Shown here: positions 9,515-17,794 of the stretch, in pieces
Layout: each line of letters begins with the position of its first letter
Position numbering within the stretch: position 1 is the first letter of the stretch
From: an uncultured Bacilli bacterium
Lineage (GTDB): Bacteria > Bacillota_I > Bacilli_A > RF39 > UBA660
Direction of reading: 5' to 3'
Assembly: GCA_910587065.1 (NCBI GenBank)
Contig: CAJUMA010000003.1
Span: 102,449 to 166,448 of the forward strand
Length of the DNA stretch: 64,000 nt
Position numbers and translations under genes: made by a program
The notes under the pieces: generated by a model
Told to the model about the DNA's origin: nothing
Databases searched by the model: none
The model's input: only the letters and a program-made list of their open reading frames with translations

Positions 9515-10600
9515 ATGGAAAAAGTAGAATTACCAATATTAAGAGGGAATAATAGTAGAAAGTCAATACCATTGACTGTTACTGTAGGATTAATTATACT
9601 AATAGTTTTATTATTGATAACAAGTTTATCTTTAACTTTTAAGAAAACTTATAAAATTAATTACAGTGATTCATCGGCCTTAGATTATAAGGTTTATCTT
9701 AAGAACAATCCATTTTTCCCAACAAAATATTTAGAGAAAGATAAACAATATATATCTTCAATAATTGATTATGTTGATGCAGACTTCTCATATAAATTCT
9801 CAAGTGAAGATGATATTGACATAGATTATGAGTACTATATTTTAGCAACATTAAACGTTTCTAATACTGATGGAAAAATAATCTATGATAAAAAAGAATA
9901 TTTACAAAGTAGTAAAAAAGTTACAGCTGAAAATAATTCTTTAAGTGTTAATGAAAATGTCAAAATTGATTATGACAAATACAATAAGATGGCTAAAAGT
10001 TTCATAGATGAATATGGACTTACTGCTAATGCTAACTTGGTAGTAAGCTTAATGGTTGATGTTAGAGGAAAGAATTCTCATTTCGATAAAACAATATCTG
10101 ATAATGGTGTAATTACACTAACTATACCACTAACTACTAAAACAGTTGATATATCAATGGACTATGATTTATCGAATAACAAAAATGCAACTCTTCAACA
10201 AAGAGAAGCAATTATAAATAATAAAGCATTATTTACTGCTGGAATAATATTTATTATAATTGATATACTAGCCATAATTGCTCTTGTAATATATATAATA
10301 ATTACAAGAGACGAAAAGGAAAATTATCGTGTTACTCTAAATAAGATTTTAAGAGAGAACGAAAGATATATAAGTGAAACAGTTATAACCGAAAGAGTAG
10401 AAGATATGTTGAAAACTCGTTCACTAAGAATTGAAGTGGTTAAGAGCTTTAATGCCTTAATGGATATAAGAGATAGTTTAAATAAACCAATTTTATATCA
10501 TGAAGAAAAACTTGGTGAAGAAGCTGTATTCTATATCATAAGTGAACATATAGGTTACATTTATGTTATGAGTGTAGAAGATTTTAAGAAAAAGAAATAA
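9515..10600 (+). CDS. Bitopic membrane protein, DUF5305-like
   Basis: A 361-residue protein with a membrane segment at about 21-42, an extracellular beta-rich region, a second membrane segment at about 243-265 and a cytoplasmic tail of about 95 residues. The SALDYKVYLKNNPFF start of the outer domain recalls DUF5305 proteins, which are found next to SipW-type peptidases; this link is from memory. It is the third gene of the fibre operon, so a role in display or assembly of the secreted subunit is inferred. Its stop lies at the edge of a strong terminator stem. Confidence 0.6.
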   Translation: MEKVELPILRGNNSRKSIPLTVTVGLIILIVLLLITSLSLTFKKTYKINYSDSSALDYKVYLKNNPFFPTKYLEKDKQYISSIIDYVDADFSYKFSSEDDIDIDYEYYILATLNVSNTDGKIIYDKKEYLQSSKKVTAENNSLSVNENVKIDYDKYNKMAKSFIDEYGLTANANLVVSLMVDVRGKNSHFDKTISDNGVITLTIPLTTKTVDISMDYDLSNNKNATLQQREAIINNKALFTAGIIFIIIDILAIIALVIYIIITRDEKENYRVTLNKILRENERYISETVITERVEDMLKTRSLRIEVVKSFNALMDIRDSLNKPILYHEEKLGEEAVFYIISEHIGYIYVMSVEDFKKKK

Positions 10601-10619
10601 TTATATTTCTTTTTTTTTT
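10591..10619 (+). terminator. Intrinsic terminator of the SipW operon
   Basis: A 9-bp stem AAAGAAATA/TATTTCTTT with an ATTA loop and a long T run. It overlaps the stop codon of the preceding gene. Confidence 0.85.
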
Positions 10620-10657
10620 GTTTTTCTTTATAATAGAGATATGGATGAAGTGATTAT

Positions 10658-11782
10658 ATGAGTAAAAGTCAAAATATAATAGATTATATAAAAAAATATG
10701 GCGAGTATTCTTTTGAGCTAGTTCCTTTTAATGAATTAGATAGTTTAATAATGTCTAGTCTTTCTTATGTCAGTTTTTCTTCTATTTTAAACAATGTAAG
10801 AGACAAAATTACTATTAAGGAAGCGGGCACAAAATTTTTTTCTATGCATACAAAAAAAGAACTTAAAGATAATGTTTTTTCTGTTAAAACAGGGATTAAA
10901 GTTTTCGCGTCTATTTATAAAACAAAAAGATTCCAAAATCTTATTATAACTAAATATAAAAGGGTTTCTAATGAGGATAAACAATTCCAAGCTATTTGCA
11001 TAAATATCAATAGTCGTTTAAGTTATCTATCCTTTGAAGGAACGGATGATTTAGTTAGTGGCTGGATTGAAGATGCAAAAATGAGCTATAGTTTCAAAGT
11101 CCCTGCTCAAAAAGAAGCTATTAAATATATAAATCATCATTTTAATCCTTTTTCAAATAGAAAGTACATTTTAGGAGGACACTCAAAGGGAGGAAATTTA
11201 GCTTTAGTTGCTGCAATGTATGCAAGAAATATTCTTAAATCAAAGATTAAAGAAATTTATGTGTTGGATGCTCCAGGTTTAAGAGAAAAAGAAATAAATT
11301 CACCAGAGTTTAAATCAATAGAAGATAGAGTCAAAAGAATCATAATTAATTATTCTATAGTAGGAGTTCTCTTTAAGAATACGGAGAAAGTTAAAATTGT
11401 TGAATCATTAAAAAAAGGTCCGATGGCACATAACCTTATAAATTGGCGAATTGATGATAAAGAATTTTCTTATACTAAGTTATCCGCCTTCAGTCGTAAT
11501 TTTAAAGAAAAAGTTGATAATTGGCTAAATAGCTACAATGATTATGAAAAGCAAGAGTTTGTTAATAATTTAAAAGAATTGTTTAAAAGATCTGAAATAG
11601 TTTCCTTAATTGATATAAAGAATAATAAAATAAGAAAACTACATAAGCTAATAAAAGAAAGTAAAAAGTTAGATTCAAAGAGCAAAGACATTGTAAATAC
11701 ACTTATAAAGTTTCTTCTTGAGTTTATAAAAGAGGAATCATCAAGCTTGATTAGTAGTAAAATTCCTAATTTGAAACATTAA
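10658..11782 (+). CDS. Alpha/beta-hydrolase, Mbeg1-like (DUF2974) lipase-type protein
   Basis: A 374-residue cytoplasmic protein with lipase features: LSYLSFEGTDD near residue 125 (oxyanion-side strand) and the nucleophile elbow GGHSKGGNLA near 174, followed by VLDAPGL. These match the Mbeg1-like/DUF2974 family, often annotated as a lipase though substrates are unknown. The C-terminal 100 residues are helical and Lys-rich. A GAAGTGAT ribosome-binding site precedes the ATG. It appears monocistronic. Confidence 0.75.
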   Translation: MSKSQNIIDYIKKYGEYSFELVPFNELDSLIMSSLSYVSFSSILNNVRDKITIKEAGTKFFSMHTKKELKDNVFSVKTGIKVFASIYKTKRFQNLIITKYKRVSNEDKQFQAICININSRLSYLSFEGTDDLVSGWIEDAKMSYSFKVPAQKEAIKYINHHFNPFSNRKYILGGHSKGGNLALVAAMYARNILKSKIKEIYVLDAPGLREKEINSPEFKSIEDRVKRIIINYSIVGVLFKNTEKVKIVESLKKGPMAHNLINWRIDDKEFSYTKLSAFSRNFKEKVDNWLNSYNDYEKQEFVNNLKELFKRSEIVSLIDIKNNKIRKLHKLIKESKKLDSKSKDIVNTLIKFLLEFIKEESSSLISSKIPNLKH

Positions 11783-11783
11783 T

Positions 11784-11838
11784 TTGACATAGATGTATTA
11801 AAAATAGTCTATAATTCTTTACATACCTATGGTATAAT
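11784..11838 (+). promoter_or_regulatory. Promoter region of the GNAT gene
   Basis: An extended -10 TGGTATAAT ends at 11838, 26 nt before the ATG. Upstream, a TTGACA (11784-11789) and a TATAAT (11810-11815) are 20 nt apart and could form a second weaker start. Confidence 0.5.
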
Positions 11839-11864
11839 TTTATTATAGATATGAGGGTAATGAT

Positions 11865-12389
11865 ATGGAATTTGAAACTAAGAATCTTGAAGTTAAAAAA
11901 TTTATACCTGAATACATTTCTGTCATGTATGAAGCATGGGGAAAAGATAAAGAGGTAGGTAAGTACTTACCTGGCTTTAGAGTGGACTGGGATTTAGAAG
12001 GTTTTACAAACTATATTATTGGAACATATAAAGATGATTATTATGAAAGATTAATTATTAAGGATAAAAAAACAAACAAAGTCATTGGTAATATATCTTT
12101 ATATCAAGAGGATAGTAGAAGTAAGTCTGTAAATATTTGGCTTATTAAAGACTATTGGGGAAAAGGTTTTGGAACAGAAGCTTTAACAAAAACAGTTGAA
12201 GAATTAAAAAAGACTAATTTAGGAAGCATATATGCAACGTGTGATGGAAGAAATGAAGCTGCTAAAATCATTCTTGAAAGAGCAGGTTTTGAACTAATTG
12301 ATACAATACCAAATTATCGTGAAGATATAGATGGTAATATAGGAGACGAACTTTTATATGAAATTGAACTTATAAGAGTTCAATACTAA
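11865..12389 (+). CDS. GNAT-family N-acetyltransferase (RimJ/RimL-like)
   Basis: A 174-residue GNAT enzyme that transfers acetyl from acetyl-CoA. It shows the RimJ/RimL pattern: an N-terminal strand (ETKNLEVKKF), then NKVIGNISLYQED, then the acetyl-CoA loop YWGKGFGTEALT near residues 101-112, then ARCDGRNEAAKIILERAGFE-like motif B as CDGRNEAAKIILERAGF. The acceptor could be a ribosomal protein, antibiotic or small molecule; sequence alone does not decide. GAGGGTAATGAT is the ribosome-binding site. Confidence 0.85.
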   Translation: MEFETKNLEVKKFIPEYISVMYEAWGKDKEVGKYLPGFRVDWDLEGFTNYIIGTYKDDYYERLIIKDKKTNKVIGNISLYQEDSRSKSVNIWLIKDYWGKGFGTEALTKTVEELKKTNLGSIYATCDGRNEAAKIILERAGFELIDTIPNYREDIDGNIGDELLYEIELIRVQY

Positions 12390-12490
12390 ATATTAATATT
12401 TAAAGTGGTAAAGTGAAAATTTATCTCTTTTTTCATTTAGACAAAAGAAGACAAAAAACTCCTATTGCTTTTAAGAAAAAGTAAGATTAT

Positions 12491-12496
12491 TATAGT
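12491..12496 (+). promoter_or_regulatory. Candidate -10 of the structured RNA gene
   Basis: TATAGT ends 6 nt before the first base of the closing stem of the RNA. The -35 is weak (TTTTAA or TTGCTT). Confidence 0.35.
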
Positions 12497-12501
12497 AAAT
12501 T

Positions 12502-12793
12502 GTGAAGCAAGGTAAAGATGCGTGTCACTCAATTTATATCTTTTAGCGAGTTTATTCAGGGTGCTCGGTAATAAAAGTGGGGATATTTACGAGTAAAGAA
12601 GATTTGGTGATAATCATTGAATTGCTATTGAAAATAATTTTGGTGTTAGATATAAAAGGCTGACATTAAAAAAGCATCTTTATTAACTGAATAAAGATGC
12701 AATGCACTAAGGTGTTGCGTACTAGCCAAAAGAGACTTCTGCTTCACACTCAATGTAATTATAATAAAACTTGAAATTATCTTCAAGTTTTTT
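12502..12793 (+). ncRNA. Free-standing structured RNA candidate of unknown family
   Basis: The 456-nt gap between the GNAT gene and DUF4186 has no credible ORF but shows nested pairing. The ends close with TGTGAAGCA/TGCTTCACA (12501-12509 with 12740-12748, 9 bp perfect). TTTATATC pairs with GATATAAA (12533-12540 with 12649-12656). GGCT/AGCC (12658-12661 with 12724-12727) brackets an 11-bp hairpin GCATCTTTATT/AATAAAGATGC and a second one GCAA..CAC/GTG..TTGC. A TATAGT box lies just upstream and an intrinsic terminator ends it (12766-12793), so it looks like its own transcription unit of about 250 nt. Diagnostic motifs of tmRNA, RNase P RNA and SRP RNA were looked for and not seen. A divergent 6S RNA remains possible. 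Confidence 0.5.
12766..12793 (+). terminator. Intrinsic terminator of the structured RNA
   Basis: A 10-bp stem AAAACTTGAA/TTCAAGTTTT with a 6-nt loop and a T run. Confidence 0.75.
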
Positions 12794-12845
12794 CTTTACA
12801 TAATAATTTTCTATATTATATAATTTATTTAAAAGAAGGAACATA

Positions 12846-13199
12846 ATGAATATTTTAGAAAGATTTTCAAAGTCTAAATTTAGAAGTAGTTTTCATTTAA
12901 AAAAACAAGATATCGAATATGTTGATAAAGTTGGCATAGAAAAAATAAAATCTCATGCTTATGATTTTATAACTAAACGCTTAGCTCCAGAAATTTTAGA
13001 AAATGATGGACATCAAACTCCCTTTAAGGGACATCCTGTCTTTATTGCTGAACATGCAACAGCTACTTGTTGTCGTGGATGTTTAGAAAAGTGGCATAAA
13101 ATTGATAAAAATCATGAGTTAACTTCCAAAGAAATAGAATATATTGTAAATATAATTATGAAATGGATTGAAAAAGAATATGGAAAAAGTAAGATGTAA
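12846..13199 (+). CDS. DUF4186 family protein
   Basis: A 117-residue protein of unknown function. It shows the strongly conserved DUF4186 block: FRSSFHLKKQD, then RLAPEI....NDGHQTPFKGHPVF, then EHATATCCRGCLEKWHKI. The Cys/His cluster suggests a metal site. The ATG at 12846 follows AAAAGAAGGAACATA. The 3' end overlaps the start of tag by 20 nt, linking it to alkylation repair only by position. Confidence 0.85.
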   Translation: MNILERFSKSKFRSSFHLKKQDIEYVDKVGIEKIKSHAYDFITKRLAPEILENDGHQTPFKGHPVFIAEHATATCCRGCLEKWHKIDKNHELTSKEIEYIVNIIMKWIEKEYGKSKM

Positions 13200-13728
13200 A
13201 TGGTGTAATTTAAAGAACAAAATATATGCTGATTATCATGATTCTGAATGGGGAGTAGAGAGCCATGATGATGCTTATCTTTTTGAATTACTCTTACTTG
13301 AATCATTTCAGGCTGGTTTATCTTGGGAGTGTATTTTAAATAAACGAGAAAACTTTCGCATCTCTTTTTCTAATTTTGATTATAGCGTAATCGCCTTATA
13401 TGATGAAAAGAAAATTGAGGAGTTAATGAAAGATTCTGGTATTATTAGAAATAGACTTAAAATTAAAGCGGCCATTAATAATGCTAAAATATTTATGGAG
13501 ATACAAAAGAAGTATGGTTCTTTTGATAAATATATTTGGTCTTTTACAAATAATAAAATAATTAAGGGTAACGGAACTAGTACAACGTCTTCTCTTTCTG
13601 ATAAAATATCACTTGATTTAAGTAGTAAGGGAATGAAGTTTGTTGGAAGCACGATAGTTTATTCTTATCTTCAAGCAATTGGAGTAATTAATGATCATGA
13701 GAGTATTTGTTTTTTAAATAAGTCTTGA
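13180..13728 (+). CDS. tag: DNA-3-methyladenine glycosylase I
   Basis: Excises 3-methyladenine from alkylated DNA. Family marks are VRCKWC at the N-terminus (first Cys of the zinc snap), YHDSEWGV, LLLESFQAGLSW (pocket Glu/Trp) and the C-terminal GVINDHESICF with the His and Cys zinc ligands. Length from the ATG at 13180 is 182, close to other Tag proteins. A TTG at 13168 is an alternative start. It overlaps the DUF4186 gene and is probably coupled to it. Confidence 0.9.
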   Translation: MEKVRCKWCNLKNKIYADYHDSEWGVESHDDAYLFELLLLESFQAGLSWECILNKRENFRISFSNFDYSVIALYDEKKIEELMKDSGIIRNRLKIKAAINNAKIFMEIQKKYGSFDKYIWSFTNNKIIKGNGTSTTSSLSDKISLDLSSKGMKFVGSTIVYSYLQAIGVINDHESICFLNKS

Positions 13729-13774
13729 ATATGTTTGCTTTTTAATATACAATAAATATAAAGAAGGAGAATTT

Positions 13775-14451
13775 ATGACATACAATAGAAAAAATTTTAT
13801 AGATAGTTGTAATTTTATAACACCATTTGAATTTGAATTATTGCCAGAGAATGTTCAATTAGCTTATTTAGATACAATCTATTCTTACAGTGTAAAAAGG
13901 GCACGTGAAAAAGGAAAAAATGGTGATGTTTTTAATTGCCGTGGTTATGTGCATCCAGACTATGAAATGTATTTTGAAAAAATGGGTGTACAGTAACAAA
14001 TTATGATTTTGGATTTGAAGAATACGAAGTTAAATGTGTAGACCCTAATAAAGGACATAAAGTAACAGAAGAAGATAAGAATAAGTTGGATTATTATCTA
14101 AGTATATTAGGGGAAGCAAAAGCCAATATTTTTGAAGGTTATTTAAATCGCACATTTTATGCAGGAACTAAAAACAATAGTGACATTGAAGTAGAGTTTA
14201 CTGATGAAGAAACTACTAATCTGTTTAAGAAATTTACTAATAGAAGTTTTATGAGTATCGATGAACTTACTAATGAAGAGAAAAAAATGCTTATGGAAGC
14301 AGAACTTTCTTTAGTTATTGAAGATATTCGAAATGGTGAAACTCCTGAATGTGTTAACATACTTCCAAAAGGTTATAAAATAGTTTTAAATGAGGAAATT
14401 GAAGCTTTAAATCTTGCTTTACCTGAGGGTAAGCGTCTTAAGAGAGTATAA
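13775..14451 (+). pseudogene. Frameshifted gene of unknown function
   Basis: The first frame (73 codons from the ATG at 13775, with an AAGGAG site) stops at 13994-13996. The -1 frame continues open from the same point without a gap (..TVTNYDFGFEEYEVKCVDPNKG..) to 14451. The switch fits loss of one A from the run at 13977-13982: with seven A the protein reads through as ..YFEKNGCTVTNY... The restored product is about 225 residues, acidic and helical at its C-terminus, with no recognised domain. It could be a pseudogene, a phase-variable gene, ribosomal frameshifting or a sequencing error. Confidence 0.7.
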
Positions 14452-14458
14452 TTAATAC

Positions 14459-14487
14459 TTGAAAAAGTATTTATCTTTAAGTATAAT
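14459..14487 (+). promoter_or_regulatory. Promoter of the T-box/valS operon
   Basis: TTGAAA, a 17-nt spacer and a consensus TATAAT, about 7 nt before the T-box leader. Confidence 0.8.
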
Positions 14488-14493
14488 AAAATT

Positions 14494-14716
14494 GGTTATA
14501 AAAAACAAGGAACAAGAGGAGTAAAATACTCTACATTATTAGGGATGAAAGATCATTGACTGAAAGTCTTTCTTAATGAAAGTATTTGAAGGTAGCTTGG
14601 GAGTTGTTAATCTGAAATAATTAGTAAGATTAAACGAGTCACTCACGTTAAGAGTAAAGAGCACAAATTAAGGTGGTACCACGAGTCTTCGTCCTTTGGA
14701 TGAGGACTCTTTTTGT
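14494..14716 (+). promoter_or_regulatory. T-box riboswitch, probably tRNA-Val specific
   Basis: A leader that senses uncharged tRNA. The invariant T-box AAGGTGGTACCACG is at 14670-14683. It is followed by a 12-bp terminator stem (14683-14694 with 14698-14709, two G-U pairs) and a T run. Stem I has the AGTA/GAA loop-E pair of the specifier loop (14520s and 14588-14590), and the triplet just 3' is GTA (14592-14594), a valine codon. That agrees with valS downstream. The specifier call is read by analogy. Confidence 0.9.
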
Positions 14717-14731
14717 ATATTAGGAGGATTT

Positions 14732-15241
14732 ATGAATACAGTGGTTCAAGATAAAAATATAGCATTTGTAATTAATCAGGAAAATAAAATACTAGTATTT
14801 ATTAGAGAAACAAGAGATTCGGTAATTATGTCTTTTCCCGAAATAATGGCGGATAGTAAAATACCTTTTTTAAATGATGAACATTTAGAAGAATATGAAT
14901 ATATAAATTCGTATTCAAAAGAAAAAAATGATTGTAAAATTGTTAATGGTCATTTAATCAAATTCCCAAAACGAGTGCGCAAACACTTTTATGCTTTAAG
15001 ATATGATTTAATGCCAGAAGATATTGAAGAAATAATGAATTTAACTCATAAGATAGGCGCGGAACCATACTTTCTTGATATTGAAGAGATTAAAGACCTT
15101 TTTACCAAAAATTATTACTTAAGTAATTCCATTGATACAGCAAATTTAATAGAAAAAAAACTAAAACCAATTTTAGAACTTGAAAAGAAAATGCAACCGT
15201 TGCTTGTACAAAAACAAAAGATTAGAAAGGAAAGATATTAA
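14732..15241 (+). CDS. Unknown protein cotranscribed with valS under T-box control
   Basis: A 169-residue soluble protein with no motif I recognise. The N-terminal half is beta-rich (NIAFVINQENKILVFIRE) and the C-terminal half helical and basic. The ATG at 14732 follows a textbook TAGGAGGATTT site. Longer readings would start inside the terminator and are rejected. Its stop TAA overlaps the valS ATG (TAATG), so both are translated together, and expression should rise when valyl-tRNA is low. Confidence 0.7.
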   Translation: MNTVVQDKNIAFVINQENKILVFIRETRDSVIMSFPEIMADSKIPFLNDEHLEEYEYINSYSKEKNDCKIVNGHLIKFPKRVRKHFYALRYDLMPEDIEEIMNLTHKIGAEPYFLDIEEIKDLFTKNYYLSNSIDTANLIEKKLKPILELEKKMQPLLVQKQKIRKERY

Positions 15242-17760
15242 TGTTAGATACTAAATATGATAATAAAAAAATAGAAGAAGGAAAATACGAAAAGTGGAAA
15301 AATGCTGGTTACTTTAATTCAGGAGATAAAACGAAAAATCCTTATTGTATAGTGATACCACCTCCAAATGTAACAGGAAAACTTCACTTAGGTCATGCTT
15401 TAGATGTTTCAATCCAAGATATAATAATTCGTTATAAAAGATTACAAGGATTTGATTGTCTTTGGCTACCGGGAATGGATCATGCTGCTATTGCAACGGA
15501 AGCAAAAGTTGTAAAAAGATTAAAAGACCAAGGAATTGATAAATACGAATATGGAAGGGGAAAATTCTTAGAAGCTTGTTGGGATTGGACACGTGAATAT
15601 GGTGGTAACATTAGAGAGCAATGGGCAAAAATGGGTATATCAGTTGATTATAATAAAGAAAGATTTACTCTCGATGAAGGACTTAATAAAGCTGTAACAA
15701 AAGTTTTTGTTGATTATTATAATGAGGGAATAATATATCGTGGCGAAAGAATCATAAATTGGGATCCCGAAGCCCAAACTGCTCTTTCTAATGAAGAAGT
15801 TATTTATAAGGATGTTGAAGGAGCTTTCTATCATTTAAAGTATTATATTGAGGGAACAAGTGAATATTTGGATGTTGCGACAACAAGGCCAGAGACTTTA
15901 TTTGGTGATACTGCTGTTGCTGTTAATGAAAATGATGAAAGATATAAAAAGTATATTGGTAAGAACGTAATATTACCAATTGTTAACAAACCAATCCCAA
16001 TAATTGCTGATGAGCATGCGGATCCTGAATTTGGAACAGGTGTTGTTAAAATTACACCAGCACATGATCCAAATGACTTTGAAGTAGGAAATAGACATAA
16101 TTTAGAAAGAATAGTTGTCATGAAGCCTGATGCTACAATGAACGCTAATGCATTAAAATATGAAGGTATGAGTCGTGAAGAATGTAGGGAAGCTTTACTT
16201 GAAGATTTAAAACATGAAGATTTGCTTATAAATATTGAACCAATGACACATTCCGTAGGTCACTCAGAACGTACAGGTGTTATGGTTGAGCCATACTTAT
16301 CAAAACAATGGTTTGTTCGCATGGGGACTTTAGCTAAAAGAGTATTAGAGACCCAAAAGATAAGTGCTGAAAAAGTAAATTTTGTACCAGACAAGTTTGA
16401 AAAAACTTTAACCCATTGGATGGAAGAATGCTTTGATTGGTGTATCTCTCGTCAATTATGGTGGGGACATAGAATTCCTGCTTGGTATAAGGGTGAAGAA
16501 GTTTATGTAGGGGAGAGTGCTCCAACTGGTGATGGCTGGGTACAAGATGAGGATGTTTTAGATACATGGTTCTCAAGTGCACTTTGGCCTTTTAGTACAC
16601 TTGGTTGGCCTGAGTCTACAGAAGACATGGAAAGATACTATCCAAACGATTGCTTAGTTACTGCTTATGATATTATTTTCTTTTGGGTTGCTAGAATGGT
16701 TTTCCAAGCAGAACATATCACTGGTTCGCGTCCTTTTAAAGACTGTGTAATTCATGGACTTATTCGTGATAAGCAAGGAAGAAAAATGTCTAAGTCTCTT
16801 GGTAACGGTGTAGATCCAATGGATATGATTGAAAAATATGGGGTAGATGCCTTAAGATACTATCTAGCAACTGATGTGGCACCTGGAACAGATCTTCGTT
16901 TTGATGAAGAAAAACTTTCTAGTACTTGGAATTATATAAATAAAATTTGGAATGCCTCTCGCTTTGTTTTACTAAATATTGAAGACTTAAATGAAGCTCG
17001 ACTAGAAGACTTAAGCGATGAAGATAAATGGATACTAACTAAATATGAACGTGTAATAAAATCTACAATTAAACATATGGATAAATACGAATTTAATTTA
17101 GTAGGTACTGAAACATACAATTTTATCTATGATGATTTTTGTAGTAACTATATTGAATTTGCTAAATATAACTTAGATAAGCAGTCTACTAAATCAACAC
17201 TATTTTGGGTGCTATCTGGAATAATCCAAATATTACATCCATTCATGCCATTTGTAACAGAAGAAATTTATCAAATGTTACCAATTAAAACGCATGATTC
17301 CATAATGATAAGTGATTATCCAATTTATGATAAGTCTTTAATGTTTGAAGCAGAAGAAAAATTAGTCGATGAAAAAATTGAATTCATAAAAAATTTCCGT
17401 AATGTCAAATCTGAAAACAGTATTCCAAAAGATGCATTAGTTAAAATAAATACAGAGGATGAAATAATTATCAAAATGTTAAAATTATCAGATGTATTAA
17501 CAGAAGAAGATTTAAGTATTAATTCTTATGAAGTTAAAACACAAAAATATCAAGCAACAATTTATTTTGAAAAACAAGTAACGGAAGAAGAGTTAAAGTT
17601 AAAAGAAAAACAAATAAATGACTTAGAATCATCAATTGAAAGAAGAAAAAAACTTTTAGCTAATGAAAATTATGTTGCTAAGGCACCAGCGGAGTTAGTT
17701 GAAAAAGAAAGAAAAACTTTAGAATCCGAAGAAGAGCAATTAGCTCTTTTAAAGAAATAA
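15241..17760 (+). CDS. valS: Valyl-tRNA synthetase
   Basis: Class I synthetase that charges tRNA-Val. It has the HIGH-type motif PPPNVTGKLHLGHAL near residue 40, the editing domain (TTRPETLFGDTAVAV), the catalytic GRKMSKSLGNGVDP near 520, and a C-terminal coiled coil (from about 770) that is typical of ValRS. Length 839 is slightly below the usual 860-890. The gene is the second in the T-box operon, and a strong bidirectional terminator follows the stop. Confidence 0.97.
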   Translation: MLDTKYDNKKIEEGKYEKWKNAGYFNSGDKTKNPYCIVIPPPNVTGKLHLGHALDVSIQDIIIRYKRLQGFDCLWLPGMDHAAIATEAKVVKRLKDQGIDKYEYGRGKFLEACWDWTREYGGNIREQWAKMGISVDYNKERFTLDEGLNKAVTKVFVDYYNEGIIYRGERIINWDPEAQTALSNEEVIYKDVEGAFYHLKYYIEGTSEYLDVATTRPETLFGDTAVAVNENDERYKKYIGKNVILPIVNKPIPIIADEHADPEFGTGVVKITPAHDPNDFEVGNRHNLERIVVMKPDATMNANALKYEGMSREECREALLEDLKHEDLLINIEPMTHSVGHSERTGVMVEPYLSKQWFVRMGTLAKRVLETQKISAEKVNFVPDKFEKTLTHWMEECFDWCISRQLWWGHRIPAWYKGEEVYVGESAPTGDGWVQDEDVLDTWFSSALWPFSTLGWPESTEDMERYYPNDCLVTAYDIIFFWVARMVFQAEHITGSRPFKDCVIHGLIRDKQGRKMSKSLGNGVDPMDMIEKYGVDALRYYLATDVAPGTDLRFDEEKLSSTWNYINKIWNASRFVLLNIEDLNEARLEDLSDEDKWILTKYERVIKSTIKHMDKYEFNLVGTETYNFIYDDFCSNYIEFAKYNLDKQSTKSTLFWVLSGIIQILHPFMPFVTEEIYQMLPIKTHDSIMISDYPIYDKSLMFEAEEKLVDEKIEFIKNFRNVKSENSIPKDALVKINTEDEIIIKMLKLSDVLTEEDLSINSYEVKTQKYQATIYFEKQVTEEELKLKEKQINDLESSIERRKKLLANENYVAKAPAELVEKERKTLESEEEQLALLKK

Positions 17761-17761
17761 A

Positions 17762-17794
17762 AAAAATATCACTTATATTTTAAGTGATATTTTT
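17762..17794. terminator. Bidirectional terminator between valS and the convergent gene
   Basis: A 14-bp perfect stem (17762-17775 with 17781-17794) has A-rich and T-rich flanks, so it can serve both strands. Confidence 0.9.

Noticed and set aside
12502..12750. Structured RNA as tmRNA, RNase P RNA or SRP RNA
   Set aside because: There is no tRNA-like end with CCA or tag ORF, no GAGGAAAGTCC-type RNase P core, and no GGAAG/AGCAG SRP core. A divergent 6S RNA was kept open.
13977..13990. Programmed -1 ribosomal frameshift in the split gene
   Set aside because: The zero-frame codons GAA AAA ATG do not form a canonical X XXY YYZ slippery heptamer, and no strong downstream structure is evident; a lost A explains it more simply.
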